Assembly (NCBI GenBank): GCA_027449585.1
Contig: DAIDLJ010000006.1
Location: 1 to 37,616, forward strand
Length of the DNA stretch: 37,616 nucleotides
From: Microcaldota archaeon
GTDB lineage: Archaea; Micrarchaeota; Micrarchaeia; Micrarchaeales; CABMGC01
Direction of reading: 5' to 3'
The notes under the pieces are model-generated. The model did not search any database. It was not told the DNA's origin and worked only from the letters and a program-made list of their open reading frames with translations. Each line of letters opens with the position of its first letter. The stretch's first letter is position 1. Of the stretch, positions 15,105 through 22,201 are shown one piece after another. The position numbers and the translations under genes were made by a program.

Positions 15105-15500
15105 TTAATCTAATTCGGATATTAGGGCTATGATTTTTTGGTAAAGCGTATTTAACGCATCACGCTTTTCTACCTGATTTATATTTTCCATCTTTGGTAT
15201 ATCCCAATGTTCTGTTTTATAGTTTTTAGGTATCAGAATGCAGTCTTTCGGTTCGCAGAGTATTATTATTTTACTTGCACTATCTAACATTGATTTAGTA
15301 AGTCTTTTTGGCTTCTGGTTGCTCATATCTATGCCGTATACTTGTTTGAGTAATAGTATTGCTTCTTCACTTATCTTATCTGCCGGCTCAGCTCCTGATG
15401 CACTTATTGCGTGATGTTTTGTTGTCATTTTATTGAATAATGCTTCTGCCATCTGGCTCCTGTATTTGTTTTCCTTGCATACGAAAAGTATAACAGCCAT
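15105..15500 (-). CDS. Low-molecular-weight phosphatase-fold protein, probable arsenate reductase
   Basis: 131 residues with the LMW-PTP signature loop C8-KENKY-R14-S and the later general-acid Asp in WDIP (D100). Two more cysteines, C82 and C87 (LCEPKDC), lie where thioredoxin-coupled ArsC of the pI258 type has its redox pair (C82 and C89 there), so arsenate reduction is more likely than protein dephosphorylation. The shorter Cys spacing leaves some doubt. A TATA-like TTTTTATTAC centred 26 nt before the ATG predicts a leaderless message. Carried on the tRNA-Glu element next to a metal-efflux gene, which supports a metal(loid) resistance role. Confidence 0.82.
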   Translation of the reverse strand: MAVILFVCKENKYRSQMAEALFNKMTTKHHAISASGAEPADKISEEAILLLKQVYGIDMSNQKPKRLTKSMLDSASKIIILCEPKDCILIPKNYKTEHWDIPKMENINQVEKRDALNTLYQKIIALISELD

Positions 15501-15630
15501 AATATCTTTATGTTGATAAAGTAATAAAAATGTTGTAAGATAGCTTCATAAGTGTCGACAATGCCCATTTTATTAGATATACATCAAGTAAATATCTGTT
15601 CATATGTTGTATTCCTTGGGATCGCTCAGC

Positions 15631-16464
15631 TCAGTCCATTTCTTCGGGAAGTTTATGATGCGCAGATTCAAACTGCACTGTCACATGGTTTATGCCATGC
15701 TTCTTCAGTATCTTCTCTATTTTACTTCCTTCCTTGTCAAGCTCCATTACTGTAGTCTTTCCGACAGCCGTCAAGTGCAGCGTCGCCATCTTCATATGAC
15801 TGCATAAGAGCCATATATGAAGATGATGCAGATTCGGGTATTTCTTCTTAAGCTCCGCTTCAAGTCCCGTAGTATCGTTTGGCGATGCTTCCATGAGCAC
15901 TAAAATGATCTCTTTTAGGTTTGGAAATGCCAGTGCGAGACTGATGAAGATGATTATGAGCGCAGCCAAAGGGTCGAGATAAAAAGCATGGGTAAAGAAT
16001 ATTACAACGCCGACTATTGCACCGATAATAAACCCGCTTAAATCGGCAACAGCATGTACCCAAACGCTTTTTTCGTTTATGTTATCGTGTTTCTCTGATA
16101 CTATCACTTGGTACATGATAATTAGAGAAACGGCAGAGATGATAGCCACAACAACAGGAAAGTCGTGGACATTAGAAAAATAATTGGATATAGCAATATA
16201 CCCGCTAAGCAGAGCACCTGTTATTACAAGATAAATATTTGTCATTCCTGATATTACTTCGAGCCTGTGATAGCCATAGGTATATTTGGAATTATATTTT
16301 TGGGGCTTTTTCATGACCATGTAGGCAAAAATATAGCCTACTGAATCTATAATCTGGTGGAAAGCCTCAGCTATGATTAATCCGCTGTGAGCGAATATGC
16401 CTCCGATTATCAGCACAAAAAATACGAGAAAAGATGCGATGAGTGCTTTGGTAATTATATTCAA
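15631..16464 (-). CDS. Cation diffusion facilitator (CDF) efflux transporter
   Basis: 277-residue CDF protein with six hydrophobic helices and a C-terminal cytoplasmic domain. The transport site is visible as H36xxxD40 in helix 2 (EAFHQIID) and H137xxxD141 in helix 5 (VHAVADLSG), the arrangement of Zn-type members. YGYHRLEV (64-71) is the conserved loop after helix 2. The C-terminal metal domain has HHLHIW. The start is a TTG at 16464 with GGTG 8 nt upstream. It probably exports Zn, Cd or a similar divalent metal. Low GC compared with host genes and its place inside the element indicate transfer. Confidence 0.93.
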   Translation of the reverse strand: MNIITKALIASFLVFFVLIIGGIFAHSGLIIAEAFHQIIDSVGYIFAYMVMKKPQKYNSKYTYGYHRLEVISGMTNIYLVITGALLSGYIAISNYFSNVHDFPVVVAIISAVSLIIMYQVIVSEKHDNINEKSVWVHAVADLSGFIIGAIVGVVIFFTHAFYLDPLAALIIIFISLALAFPNLKEIILVLMEASPNDTTGLEAELKKKYPNLHHLHIWLLCSHMKMATLHLTAVGKTTVMELDKEGSKIEKILKKHGINHVTVQFESAHHKLPEEMD

Positions 16465-16544
16465 TTAATGCACCAAATTTCCAATAATGATTGCATTATA
16501 AATCAATTCCAAGCTATTAAATCTATCCTTGGGTCGCAGAACCT

Positions 16545-16564
16545 CTTTTTGGCTTCGCAAAAAG
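16545..16564. repeat. Inverted repeat CTTTTTG-6-CAAAAAG
   Basis: Perfect 7-bp stem with loop GCTTCG, about 80 nt upstream of the CDF start on the minus strand. Confidence 0.7.
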
Positions 16565-16699
16565 GGCTGCTCCCTTAAGCCAACAACTTGGCAGTTGAAG
16601 GAACCTCCATCCCTTGAAACTACGCCAGCACGTTCAGAACTTCGTTCCTCACGTGGGCTAACGACCCAACGGTCTGTAAGCCAGCAACCTAGCAAGCGG

Positions 16700-16725
16700 C
16701 TGATTTTGCGGGGGGTCAAAATCAG
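16700..16725. repeat. Inverted repeat CTGATTTTG-8-CAAAATCAG
   Basis: Perfect 9-bp stem closing an 8-nt G-rich loop (CGGGGGGT on the plus strand). It is stable as RNA or as single-stranded DNA. Confidence 0.75.
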
Positions 16726-16759
16726 TCTTAATGCCGCCATGTCCTACAAAGTAGCCGCA

Positions 16760-16816
16760 GCAGCCGTAGCCCGCCGTGCGACATCCAAAGATGTCTTAAA
16801 AGCGGGCGTAGGCTGC
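16760..16816. repeat. Compound stem-loop
   Basis: Outer stem GCAGCC/GGCTGC (16760-16765 with 16811-16816), second stem CCCGC/GCGGG (16770-16774 with 16802-16806), and an inner hairpin GACATC-CAAA-GATGTC (16780-16795). Three nested helices in 57 nt strongly suggest a functional RNA or DNA structure. Confidence 0.7.
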
Positions 16817-16829
16817 AAGACGTGAGCTT

Positions 16830-16971
16830 CTCTACATAAAGCTCTACATGGACGGCTATAATATTGATGTGCAGTAGCACGAGGGAAAAATGCCTATTTT
16901 GGAGACTTACGAGAGAGATTTCCTCTACATGGATTGGCTTAGGCATGTAGAGAACTTTGGAGCATGTAGAG
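16830..16971. repeat. Five CTCTACAT boxes (iteron-like)
   Basis: Copies at 16830-16837, 16842-16849 and 16923-16930 read CTCTACAT; 16945-16952 and 16964-16971 read the reverse complement ATGTAGAG. Several share flanking bases (TTCTCTACAT, ATGTAGAGAA). Spacing is irregular. They could bind a replication initiator, the integrase, or an excisionase. Confidence 0.65.
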
Positions 16972-17045
16972 AAGTCCTATTTTAGGGTTTGGAAAGCCTC
17001 GCTTTCAGGCCAACGGCTTCGCTCAAAATTAGCAATACGTTATAA

Positions 17046-17300
17046 TCAAGCGTGGTGGTCGTAGTCCACTATCGTAACCGTGCTGTTCTTATCATCTATC
17101 ACGTACTTGACCACGAAATGTCCGATATGCCTTTCCCTGACTCCGGCATACTCGCTGTGCATCCATTTGCCTACTGCATATGGGTTCTCCGCAAGCTGGT
17201 CGAAGAGCTTTACAAGCCTCTTGTAGGCCAAAGAGTCCTTCTTTACCATCTTCCTGAGCTTTTCCCTTACGCTATCTGCTAGATGCACTTCGTAGGCCAT
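17046..17300 (-). CDS. RelE/ParE-superfamily toxin
   Basis: 84-residue protein with the RelE fold pattern: YEVHLADSVREKLRKMVKKD at the start, LAENPYAVGKWM in the middle, and the beta-strand end RERHIGHFVVKYVIDD...VTIVDYDHH. C-terminal basic and His residues could form the RNase site. It would cleave mRNA on the ribosome unless held by its antitoxin, encoded 16 nt upstream. The pair probably stabilises the element. An alternative is a non-toxic ParE relative. Confidence 0.85.
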   Translation of the reverse strand: MAYEVHLADSVREKLRKMVKKDSLAYKRLVKLFDQLAENPYAVGKWMHSEYAGVRERHIGHFVVKYVIDDKNSTVTIVDYDHHA

Positions 17301-17316
17301 CTCTGCACCTTTATAA

Positions 17317-17511
17317 TCAGCCCCAAACGTCGCTTACGAGTGCCTTTACTGACTTGTACTTGTGTACCTTTCCAGTCCTAAGCTCCTCAAGCCCTATGTC
17401 CAAGCCGGTAACCTTCTTTTTCTTCATGGCATTGGCTATTAGTGTTATCTGGGCTTCGAGATTTCCGAGCCTCCTTTCTATCGTACTCATTTCCGTCCTT
17501 GTATTCGCCAT
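17317..17511 (-). CDS. Antitoxin of the RelE-like toxin
   Basis: 64 residues from the ATG at 17511. The first half is a coiled-coil-like helix (MSTIERRLGNLEAQITLIANAM). The C-terminal GLEELRTGKVHKYKSVKALVSDVW is the usual toxin-wrapping tail seen in archaeal RelE partners. TTAAATAATT centred 25 nt upstream indicates a leaderless start and excludes the longer TTG frame at 17532. No clear DNA-binding motif is seen. Confidence 0.8.
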   Translation of the reverse strand: MANTRTEMSTIERRLGNLEAQITLIANAMKKKKVTGLDIGLEELRTGKVHKYKSVKALVSDVWG

Positions 17512-17532
17512 AATATTATTGTACCCGTGCAA

Positions 17533-18432
17533 TTATTTAAGGCTTGTTATCCAATTTTTGAGCTTTTCGGCTTTCTCCACCGAAAACGCCTCGTCCACCG
17601 CTTTGTATAGCTCATCTTTCCGCGTGTTTATGTAGGTCATAGTTGTGCTAGGATCGCTATGTCTTGCGAATCTGCTTGACAGCACCACATTCCCGTTGCT
17701 CTGGCGTGCGAAGCTGGTTATTGCATAGTGCCTCAGACTGTGCGTAGTCAGCCTGTGCAGCCGCCTAGGCGTCCTTCCGTATGACTCCTCGCTCTGGTCG
17801 TAGACTTCGTCCAGCTTTGCCGCTCGGACATACTCCCTGAACACCTTACGCACATAGTTCTTCTCAAGGAACGGCTCGCCTCTTAGGCTGTGCCCAAGCT
17901 CCGCGAAGAACACGAACCCGCCAGCTTGCGTGATCGCTTTTTCGTTCCTGTTTATGAACTCAACAGTTTGCCGAAAAAGCGGCACTGGGATAAGCATTGT
18001 ATCAATTACGTGCACCTTCTCCGTCTTCACGGTCAGCTCACGTGTCTCGAACTTTATGTCTTTCACGTTCACTTTGACAGCCTCGCCTATCCTGAGTCCA
18101 AGCTGCGCTTGATACCCAAACAACAGGCGAAACTTGTCGTTCTCTATTGCCTTGAAGAAGGCCTGCACCTCCTGTTCTGTGAAGCCCTTGTTCAGGCTTC
18201 CATATTTAGGCGGTGCGTTGCCTCTGAAACGTTTCTTTTTGATGCGGTAGATTACGGACAGGACGTCCTTGATCTCATGGAAAGTTAGTTGCGGAAGCAC
18301 CTCCTGAATGTGCTTCTTAAGTTTTTCGGGTTCGGTCTCCGTGATGGAACCGAACCGTTTGCTGCTTAATTTCTTTGCATTGGCTAGGGAACTGAACCCG
18401 AGTTTGTCGTCGAAAATCTGATTGGCTCCCAC
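17533..18432 (-). CDS. Tyrosine recombinase (integrase) of the tRNA-Glu element
   Basis: 299-residue site-specific recombinase. Catalytic residues are all present: R114 (LGLRIGEA), H231 and R234 (HSLRHYAITS), H258 (ARHSD) and Y267 (TMTYINT). The Lys of the beta-hairpin is probably K136 or K139. Residues 1-80 are an arm/core-binding domain. Translation appears to start at a GTG within the 3' end of tRNA-Glu, overlapping it by 9 nt. The start could therefore change when the element excises, since the sequence upstream of attP would differ. The uncut gene suggests the element is mobile or only recently fixed. Confidence 0.93.
   Translation of the reverse strand: MGANQIFDDKLGFSSLANAKKLSSKRFGSITETEPEKLKKHIQEVLPQLTFHEIKDVLSVIYRIKKKRFRGNAPPKYGSLNKGFTEQEVQAFFKAIENDKFRLLFGYQAQLGLRIGEAVKVNVKDIKFETRELTVKTEKVHVIDTMLIPVPLFRQTVEFINRNEKAITQAGGFVFFAELGHSLRGEPFLEKNYVRKVFREYVRAAKLDEVYDQSEESYGRTPRRLHRLTTHSLRHYAITSFARQSNGNVVLSSRFARHSDPSTTMTYINTRKDELYKAVDEAFSVEKAEKLKNWITSLK
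18398..18411. repeat. 14-bp direct repeat near both element ends (right copy)
   Basis: CCGAGTTTGTCGTC occurs here, 13 bp inside the tRNA end, and again at 14933-14946 across the left tRNA-fragment boundary. Nine of the bases lie outside the tRNA-derived repeat. Possible arm-type integrase sites. Confidence 0.6.
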
Positions 18433-18498
18433 CGGGATTTGAACCCGGGTTGCGGGGTTGAAAGCCCCGCGTCCTTGGCCGAGCTAGACGATAGGAGC
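18424..18498 (-). tRNA. tRNA-Glu (anticodon TTC)
   Basis: Complete cloverleaf on the minus strand: acceptor GCTCCTA/TGGGAGC, anticodon arm with CTTTCAA (TTC), T-loop TTCAAAT, no intron, no encoded CCA. It is the integration target. The 3' 59 bp are also the right attachment repeat (18425-18483), so the gene function was kept on insertion. Confidence 0.96.
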
Positions 18499-18506
18499 GC
18501 AAGCGT

Positions 18507-18971
18507 TTATACCCATATTCCATTGCACAGCATTATGCCGTATGTGGCATAGTTGACCATATCCATAAGTGTATCCTCTATCTTCTCGTCCGCAACCTGC
18601 GCGACGTTTCCATCCTTCATGAGGTTGGATACGCGCTCTATCTTGTCATTTATGCGCACTATGATGCCTATTACTCCGTATCTGAGTATGTTTAAGGTGC
18701 CGTAGTCCCTGTTCTTTGCTACTCCTATCCTAAAAGAGGCGTCGAGTATCGTATTTACATCACGCTTGTATTTTGAGCTGAGCAGTAGCAGAGCCCCGTT
18801 TCTTATCTTGTAGAAGACTCCAGAGTTGGATGGTGAGGGTTTTGTGCCTGCCATTATCTCTTTGAAGTATTCCTGGAGGGCCTCGCTTGCATCTGATGGG
18901 GAATAGCCGTCGCTAGGGTCTATGCCGTCATATAGCGCCTGCTTGAAGTTGTCGTCCCACATGATAACCAT
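18507..18971 (-). CDS. Nmad1/DUF1599-like nucleotide-associated protein
   Basis: About 154 residues. The C-terminal half resembles nucleotide modification associated domain 1: KNRDYG, then YGVIGIIVRINDKIERVSNLM and DEKIEDTLMDMVNYATYG, an all-alpha MazG-like pattern with conserved Glu/Asp for metal binding. Such proteins occur in phage and mobile clusters with modified-base enzymes. The start at ATG 18971 is chosen because the TATA-like GGATTATAAATTG centred near 19011 predicts transcription from about 18985; frames extend up to a TTG at 19007. It is divergent from dCTP deaminase, which suggests a shared nucleotide-pool role. Function is inferred only. Confidence 0.7.
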   Translation of the reverse strand: MVIMWDDNFKQALYDGIDPSDGYSPSDASEALQEYFKEIMAGTKPSPSNSGVFYKIRNGALLLLSSKYKRDVNTILDASFRIGVAKNRDYGTLNILRYGVIGIIVRINDKIERVSNLMKDGNVAQVADEKIEDTLMDMVNYATYGIMLCNGIWV

Positions 18972-19101
18972 CGACGATACGAAACTCTTGAATATGGCTG
19001 GTTTCAATTTATAATCCTACCGCTTTGCATCTCGTTTATTTGCAGCGGTGGCGGCTGTGGGAGGTATTTTAATATTAAACGCAGATAAGTCTCTTGATTT
19101 C

Positions 19102-19638
19102 ATGATACTATCCGACTTCGATCTTGAGGGTCTGATCAAGGAAAAGCGGCTTGTTATAAAACCGTTTGAGAAGGAGATAATAAGGGAGAATGGACTTGAC
19201 CTAAGGCTTACTGATGAGGTTGCTAGGCATAACATGAAGAGGGACAGTAAATTCCTGATAGACCCTTCGGACCCCGATACGCTCAAGGACGAGTATGTGG
19301 TGGAGAGGTGCCCAAAAGGAGTGGTGATAGAACCTGGCACGCAGGTCCTGCTATCCACTATGGAGTTCATAGGGCTTCCTGACAATCTGGTTGGATTTGT
19401 AGAGCTTAGGAGCACTTGGGCCAGGCACGGATTATTCATGCCGCCTACGATAATAGATGCCGGATTTGCCGGGACGGTCACGCTCGAGGTATTCAACAGC
19501 AGCAGATTCCCAATACTGCTACGGCCAAAAGTCAGGTTCGCTCACGTGATATTTGCTACGACCCTAAATAGGGTTAGGAATGCGTATAAAGGAACTTACC
19601 TGAACCAGAGAGGAATAAAACTTCCAAAGAAATTGTAA
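19102..19638 (+). CDS. dcd: dCTP deaminase (Dcd/DUT family)
   Basis: 178 residues from the ATG at 19102. Family motifs are SDFDLEGLI at the start, ENGLDLRL, VLLSTMEFIGLPDNL, the nucleotide-binding RSTWARHGL and the catalytic DAGFAGTVTLE with its Glu. It deaminates dCTP to dUTP, feeding thymidylate synthesis; some archaeal homologues also hydrolyse dUTP to dUMP and this one could be bifunctional. ATTTTAATATTAAAC centred about 29 nt before the ATG suggests a leaderless message, so the longer GTG frame at 19048 is not used. Confidence 0.93.
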   Translation: MILSDFDLEGLIKEKRLVIKPFEKEIIRENGLDLRLTDEVARHNMKRDSKFLIDPSDPDTLKDEYVVERCPKGVVIEPGTQVLLSTMEFIGLPDNLVGFVELRSTWARHGLFMPPTIIDAGFAGTVTLEVFNSSRFPILLRPKVRFAHVIFATTLNRVRNAYKGTYLNQRGIKLPKKL

Positions 19639-19689
19639 GCTAATGCCAAAGTGGCATTAGCCTTGCGCCATTGCGCCAAAAAAGTCCGC

Positions 19690-19968
19690 TTACCTTGCCA
19701 GATCGTCCACTTCCTCCTTCCTTGCCTCCTGGGAGGTTGTGAGAGGTGATGATACGAGCACTACGTCACTGACGTTCTTTACGTTCTTGTAGAGTATGCT
19801 CTTATTCTTCAACACGAGTTTCGAGTCGCCCTTGGCTGTCTTCCAAGGAACCATCAAAAGCCTGCTGAGTTCTCCTCTTTCAAGGTCAATTATTATGTCC
19901 TGGACTTCTCCAAGGTATTGACCAGCATCGCTGTATATATCCATACGATATATTTCTGAGAGTTTCAT
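19690..19968 (-). CDS. PRC-barrel domain protein
   Basis: 92-residue single PRC-barrel, as found in many archaea: MKLSEIYRMDIYSDAGQYLGEVQDIIIDLERGELSRLLM at the start, then the second beta strand set. PRC-barrel proteins have been linked to RNA metabolism and, in archaea (CdpB proteins), to cell-division ring assembly. ATTTATAAAT lies about 37 nt before the ATG at 19968. Longer frames begin upstream of that box and are rejected. Which role applies here is not visible. Confidence 0.85.
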   Translation of the reverse strand: MKLSEIYRMDIYSDAGQYLGEVQDIIIDLERGELSRLLMVPWKTAKGDSKLVLKNKSILYKNVKNVSDVVLVSSPLTTSQEARKEEVDDLAR

Positions 19969-20092
19969 GATATTCGCCCTGATAATATAGATGGATAAGC
20001 ATTTATAAATCTTGGTAGCCGTCGGTGAGACTTCCACTTATCGCGCCTTGACCGAAGCTTAGGCTTAAAAGTTTGCGCTGGCATTTATACTT

Positions 20093-20968
20093 GTGCCAAA
20101 ATCTGTTGAGAATGCAGTAGCGGACAGCTTCGAAGTGGTGAAGGAGAACTACCTCAAATTCCTGCTGATATACCTATTCATGGGCGCCGTGAGCATTGTT
20201 GCTGTGCTGGTTTTTGTCGTTCTCATTTTTCTGGGTTTGGTAGGGGGCTTGACCCTTGGAAATATCGGACTGATTGTAGCCGCTGTGGTTGTCGGATTAA
20301 TAATATTGCTGCTTATGTCGCCTTTTTGGGTTGGAGTATATTATTCCATGGTGTTTCAGGGCCTTGACGCAAAGAGGATTTCAATATTTGATGCGATGGG
20401 CGTGGCAAGGGGGAGATACTTTAGCCTGCTGCTTGTTATGTTCTTGCAGGTCGTAATCTATCTGGTTATCTTTGGCTTGATATTGTCGCCTTTGATAGGC
20501 CCGGTGCTGGGACTAATAAATAGTGGTGGAAGCGCGTCTATTGCATCGGCGATTATGGGGCAGATAATTAAGCTACTCCTCATTGGCACTTTGGTGTTTG
20601 TGGGCCTGATGATAGCCGCACTGGTGTTGCTACCACTACTTTACGAAGCTACAGCTTTAGTCATGATTGAAGGCCTGGGTGGCGTTGACGCAATCAGAAG
20701 AAGTATAGAGATAGGAAGGGAGAATTTCTGGAAGATTGTCTGGCTCATGACCGTGTTCGGATTGGTTGTGGGGATGATATATGTTGTGGAGTGGATAATC
20801 ACCGCGGTATTTGGAGTAATGGGCCACGTCCTTGGCATTGTTGTCGGGGCTGTCCTCTCGGTGCTGGTTTCCTCTCTTGTAACCGCGTGGTCGTATGCCC
20901 TGCAGATAGTCTTCTACCGTGAATTTGTAGGGGGAAGAAAGCGCGGTGGACTTGCAAAGGACGCATAA
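20093..20968 (+). CDS. Polytopic membrane protein (six or more helices)
   Basis: 291 residues. It has a short amphipathic N-terminus (NAVADSFEVVKENYLKFL) and then about six long hydrophobic helices. VMIEGLGGVDAIRRSIEIGRENFWKIV between helices is typical of archaeal DUF975 / glycerophosphodiesterase-membrane-domain-like proteins. The start is a GTG with a TATA box (GGCTTAAAA) 26 nt upstream, so leaderless. A similar architecture occurs at 22202-23038, where the loop reads VLDAADAKRALSMSINLGKKEPFRI. No enzymatic motif. Confidence 0.75.
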   Translation: MPKSVENAVADSFEVVKENYLKFLLIYLFMGAVSIVAVLVFVVLIFLGLVGGLTLGNIGLIVAAVVVGLIILLLMSPFWVGVYYSMVFQGLDAKRISIFDAMGVARGRYFSLLLVMFLQVVIYLVIFGLILSPLIGPVLGLINSGGSASIASAIMGQIIKLLLIGTLVFVGLMIAALVLLPLLYEATALVMIEGLGGVDAIRRSIEIGRENFWKIVWLMTVFGLVVGMIYVVEWIITAVFGVMGHVLGIVVGAVLSVLVSSLVTAWSYALQIVFYREFVGGRKRGGLAKDA

Positions 20969-21006
20969 TTGATGACTAATGCCTGATGCAATTTGCAGGC
21001 CAGAGC

Positions 21007-22173
21007 TTATGGTTGCATCCAGTCTATCTCGTAATACTCGTTCTCGCTTCCCTTGAGCCTTATCTGTTTTACATGGTAATATGTAACAGCAGTCTCTCTG
21101 TCGGTTATTGCAAGTATTAGATCCAGCTTCATTTCCCGCGCGGCATTTATCGCAGAGGCGAATTCGCTTCCGCCTATATACTCCTCTTCGCTCAGGGACA
21201 GCATGGCATATTTGGGCTGCTCTGTTTCTGGGCTGTCTGCATCTCCGCCGTGCCTGTGGTAGAGGACATAGTCTATCTGCGTCTTCCTGCTCTTCGTAGC
21301 CCCTGGGACTGCAAGTATGAATGTCTTTCTCACTGAATGCGCGACCCTTATTACGCGCGCCCATTCGGAGATGAGAAGCTTGGATTCCTTTGGAAAAACA
21401 TGTATTACGTGCTTAGAATGCGTCCATGAAGAGCCGTCGCTCTGCATCGGCCTTGCTCCTGGGAAGTAGACCCTGAAATGCGTTCCGAACTTGAAGCCGG
21501 TCTTTATCACATACCCGCGAAGCCGCCAATCGGAGTATACGCCATAGAGCTTCTCGAAATCATTCCTTCTTGAAACCGCGAGCCTTAGTGCCTCTTTGTC
21601 AGTTGTGTTCTGCAATGAGAGTATGCCTTCCGAGGCCAGAAAGAGCGTCTCATATATGTCTAGTTTGTTGAGCTTGCCGCGGTCCGAGGCCTTGTAGGAG
21701 CCAAACTGGCCGAACCAGAGCTCGTCGTAGATCCGCCTGCCATTTTCTGCATCGTCGACTATTGTCATAAGCTCCGACTTGAAGAACGTTCCTGAAAGCT
21801 TCATGTCAGGCAGCCTAAGCTGCTGGACAGGATACTCTTTGGGCTGGGCCTGCTGCCTGCCTGCGTGCTTGAATGGATCCTTTATTACAAGTCCGCGATC
21901 GCGCCAGTCCTTATAGGTGAAATATCTTGCAGCGAACTTATCCTTCTTCCAGAATCTTGATGCGAGTTTGTTGAACGACACCTCTTCACCGGCCAAAGAG
22001 CACGTCGCGTTCCTAACGTCAATAAGATATAGCGCCTCTTCGGCGGAGAGTTCGATGCGCTGCTTCGAGTAACTGCCGAAATGGCCTTTCCTGAGAAGGT
22101 CGATGCTGGACTGGTCGGCGACTGTCAGGCGGCCTTTGCTTTGCAAGATCTGTATCATAGTATAATTGCTCAT
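21007..22173 (-). CDS. endA: tRNA-splicing endonuclease, three-unit (epsilon2) type
   Basis: 388 residues, much longer than the usual archaeal EndA of about 180. Two N-domain-like units are evident: residues 28-101 (GHFGSYSKQRIELSAEEALYL, YKDWRDRGLVIK) and 152-230 (FGQFGSYKASD, YSDWRLRGYVIKTGFKFG). Only the second is followed by a catalytic core with Y236 (THFRVYFP), H255 (HSKHVIHV) and K283 (SVRKTFILAVP). A third C-terminal structural unit (about 297-388, DYVLYHR...LDLILAITDRETAVTYYHV) follows. This alphaN-alpha-betaC fusion is the ARMAN epsilon2 enzyme, known for broad specificity on noncanonical introns. It cuts bulge-helix-bulge motifs such as the T-loop intron at 3334-3354. Confidence 0.93.
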   Translation of the reverse strand: MSNYTMIQILQSKGRLTVADQSSIDLLRKGHFGSYSKQRIELSAEEALYLIDVRNATCSLAGEEVSFNKLASRFWKKDKFAARYFTYKDWRDRGLVIKDPFKHAGRQQAQPKEYPVQQLRLPDMKLSGTFFKSELMTIVDDAENGRRIYDELWFGQFGSYKASDRGKLNKLDIYETLFLASEGILSLQNTTDKEALRLAVSRRNDFEKLYGVYSDWRLRGYVIKTGFKFGTHFRVYFPGARPMQSDGSSWTHSKHVIHVFPKESKLLISEWARVIRVAHSVRKTFILAVPGATKSRKTQIDYVLYHRHGGDADSPETEQPKYAMLSLSEEEYIGGSEFASAINAAREMKLDLILAITDRETAVTYYHVKQIRLKGSENEYYEIDWMQP

Positions 22174-22201
22174 TGAAGTTTAATATTGGCTGATGGGCTT
22201 A

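Larger units (their letters stand above)
16465..17045. other. Hairpin- and iteron-rich gene-free zone of the element (origin-like)
   Basis: About 580 bases without a believable frame, while every other part of the element is coding. It holds four strong inverted repeats and five copies of CTCTACAT (both orientations), listed separately. The composition (GC-rich first half, AT-rich second half) and the structure fit a replication or transfer origin, a regulatory RNA, or decayed sequence. No replication protein is recognised nearby. Confidence 0.45.
14879..18483. mobile_element. Small integrative element in tRNA-Glu(TTC)
   Basis: The segment is bounded by two direct copies of the 3' 59 bp of tRNA-Glu (14879-14937 and 18425-18483, 57 of 59 identical). 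The right copy belongs to the intact gene; the left copy is the leftover fragment. Between them lie a tyrosine recombinase that starts inside the tRNA and reads inward, a RelE-like toxin with antitoxin, a CDF efflux transporter and an arsenate-reductase-like protein. Integration at the tRNA 3' part with an uninterrupted integrase is like pNOB8-type archaeal elements rather than the SSV type, which splits its integrase. The ArsC and CDF genes are visibly AT-richer than host genes. The excised circle would be about 3.55 kb. No replication protein is present. Confidence 0.85.

Noticed and set aside
16465-16740. Minus-strand 91-residue frame in the element's gene-free zone
   Set aside because: Composition is not protein-like, it covers two strong hairpins and shows no family pattern. 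A resemblance to a transposase tail was considered but cannot be supported.
20657-21364. Minus-strand 235-residue frame overlapping endA and the membrane protein
   Set aside because: It spans the ends of two well-supported genes in other frames and is rich in residues typical of antisense frames.
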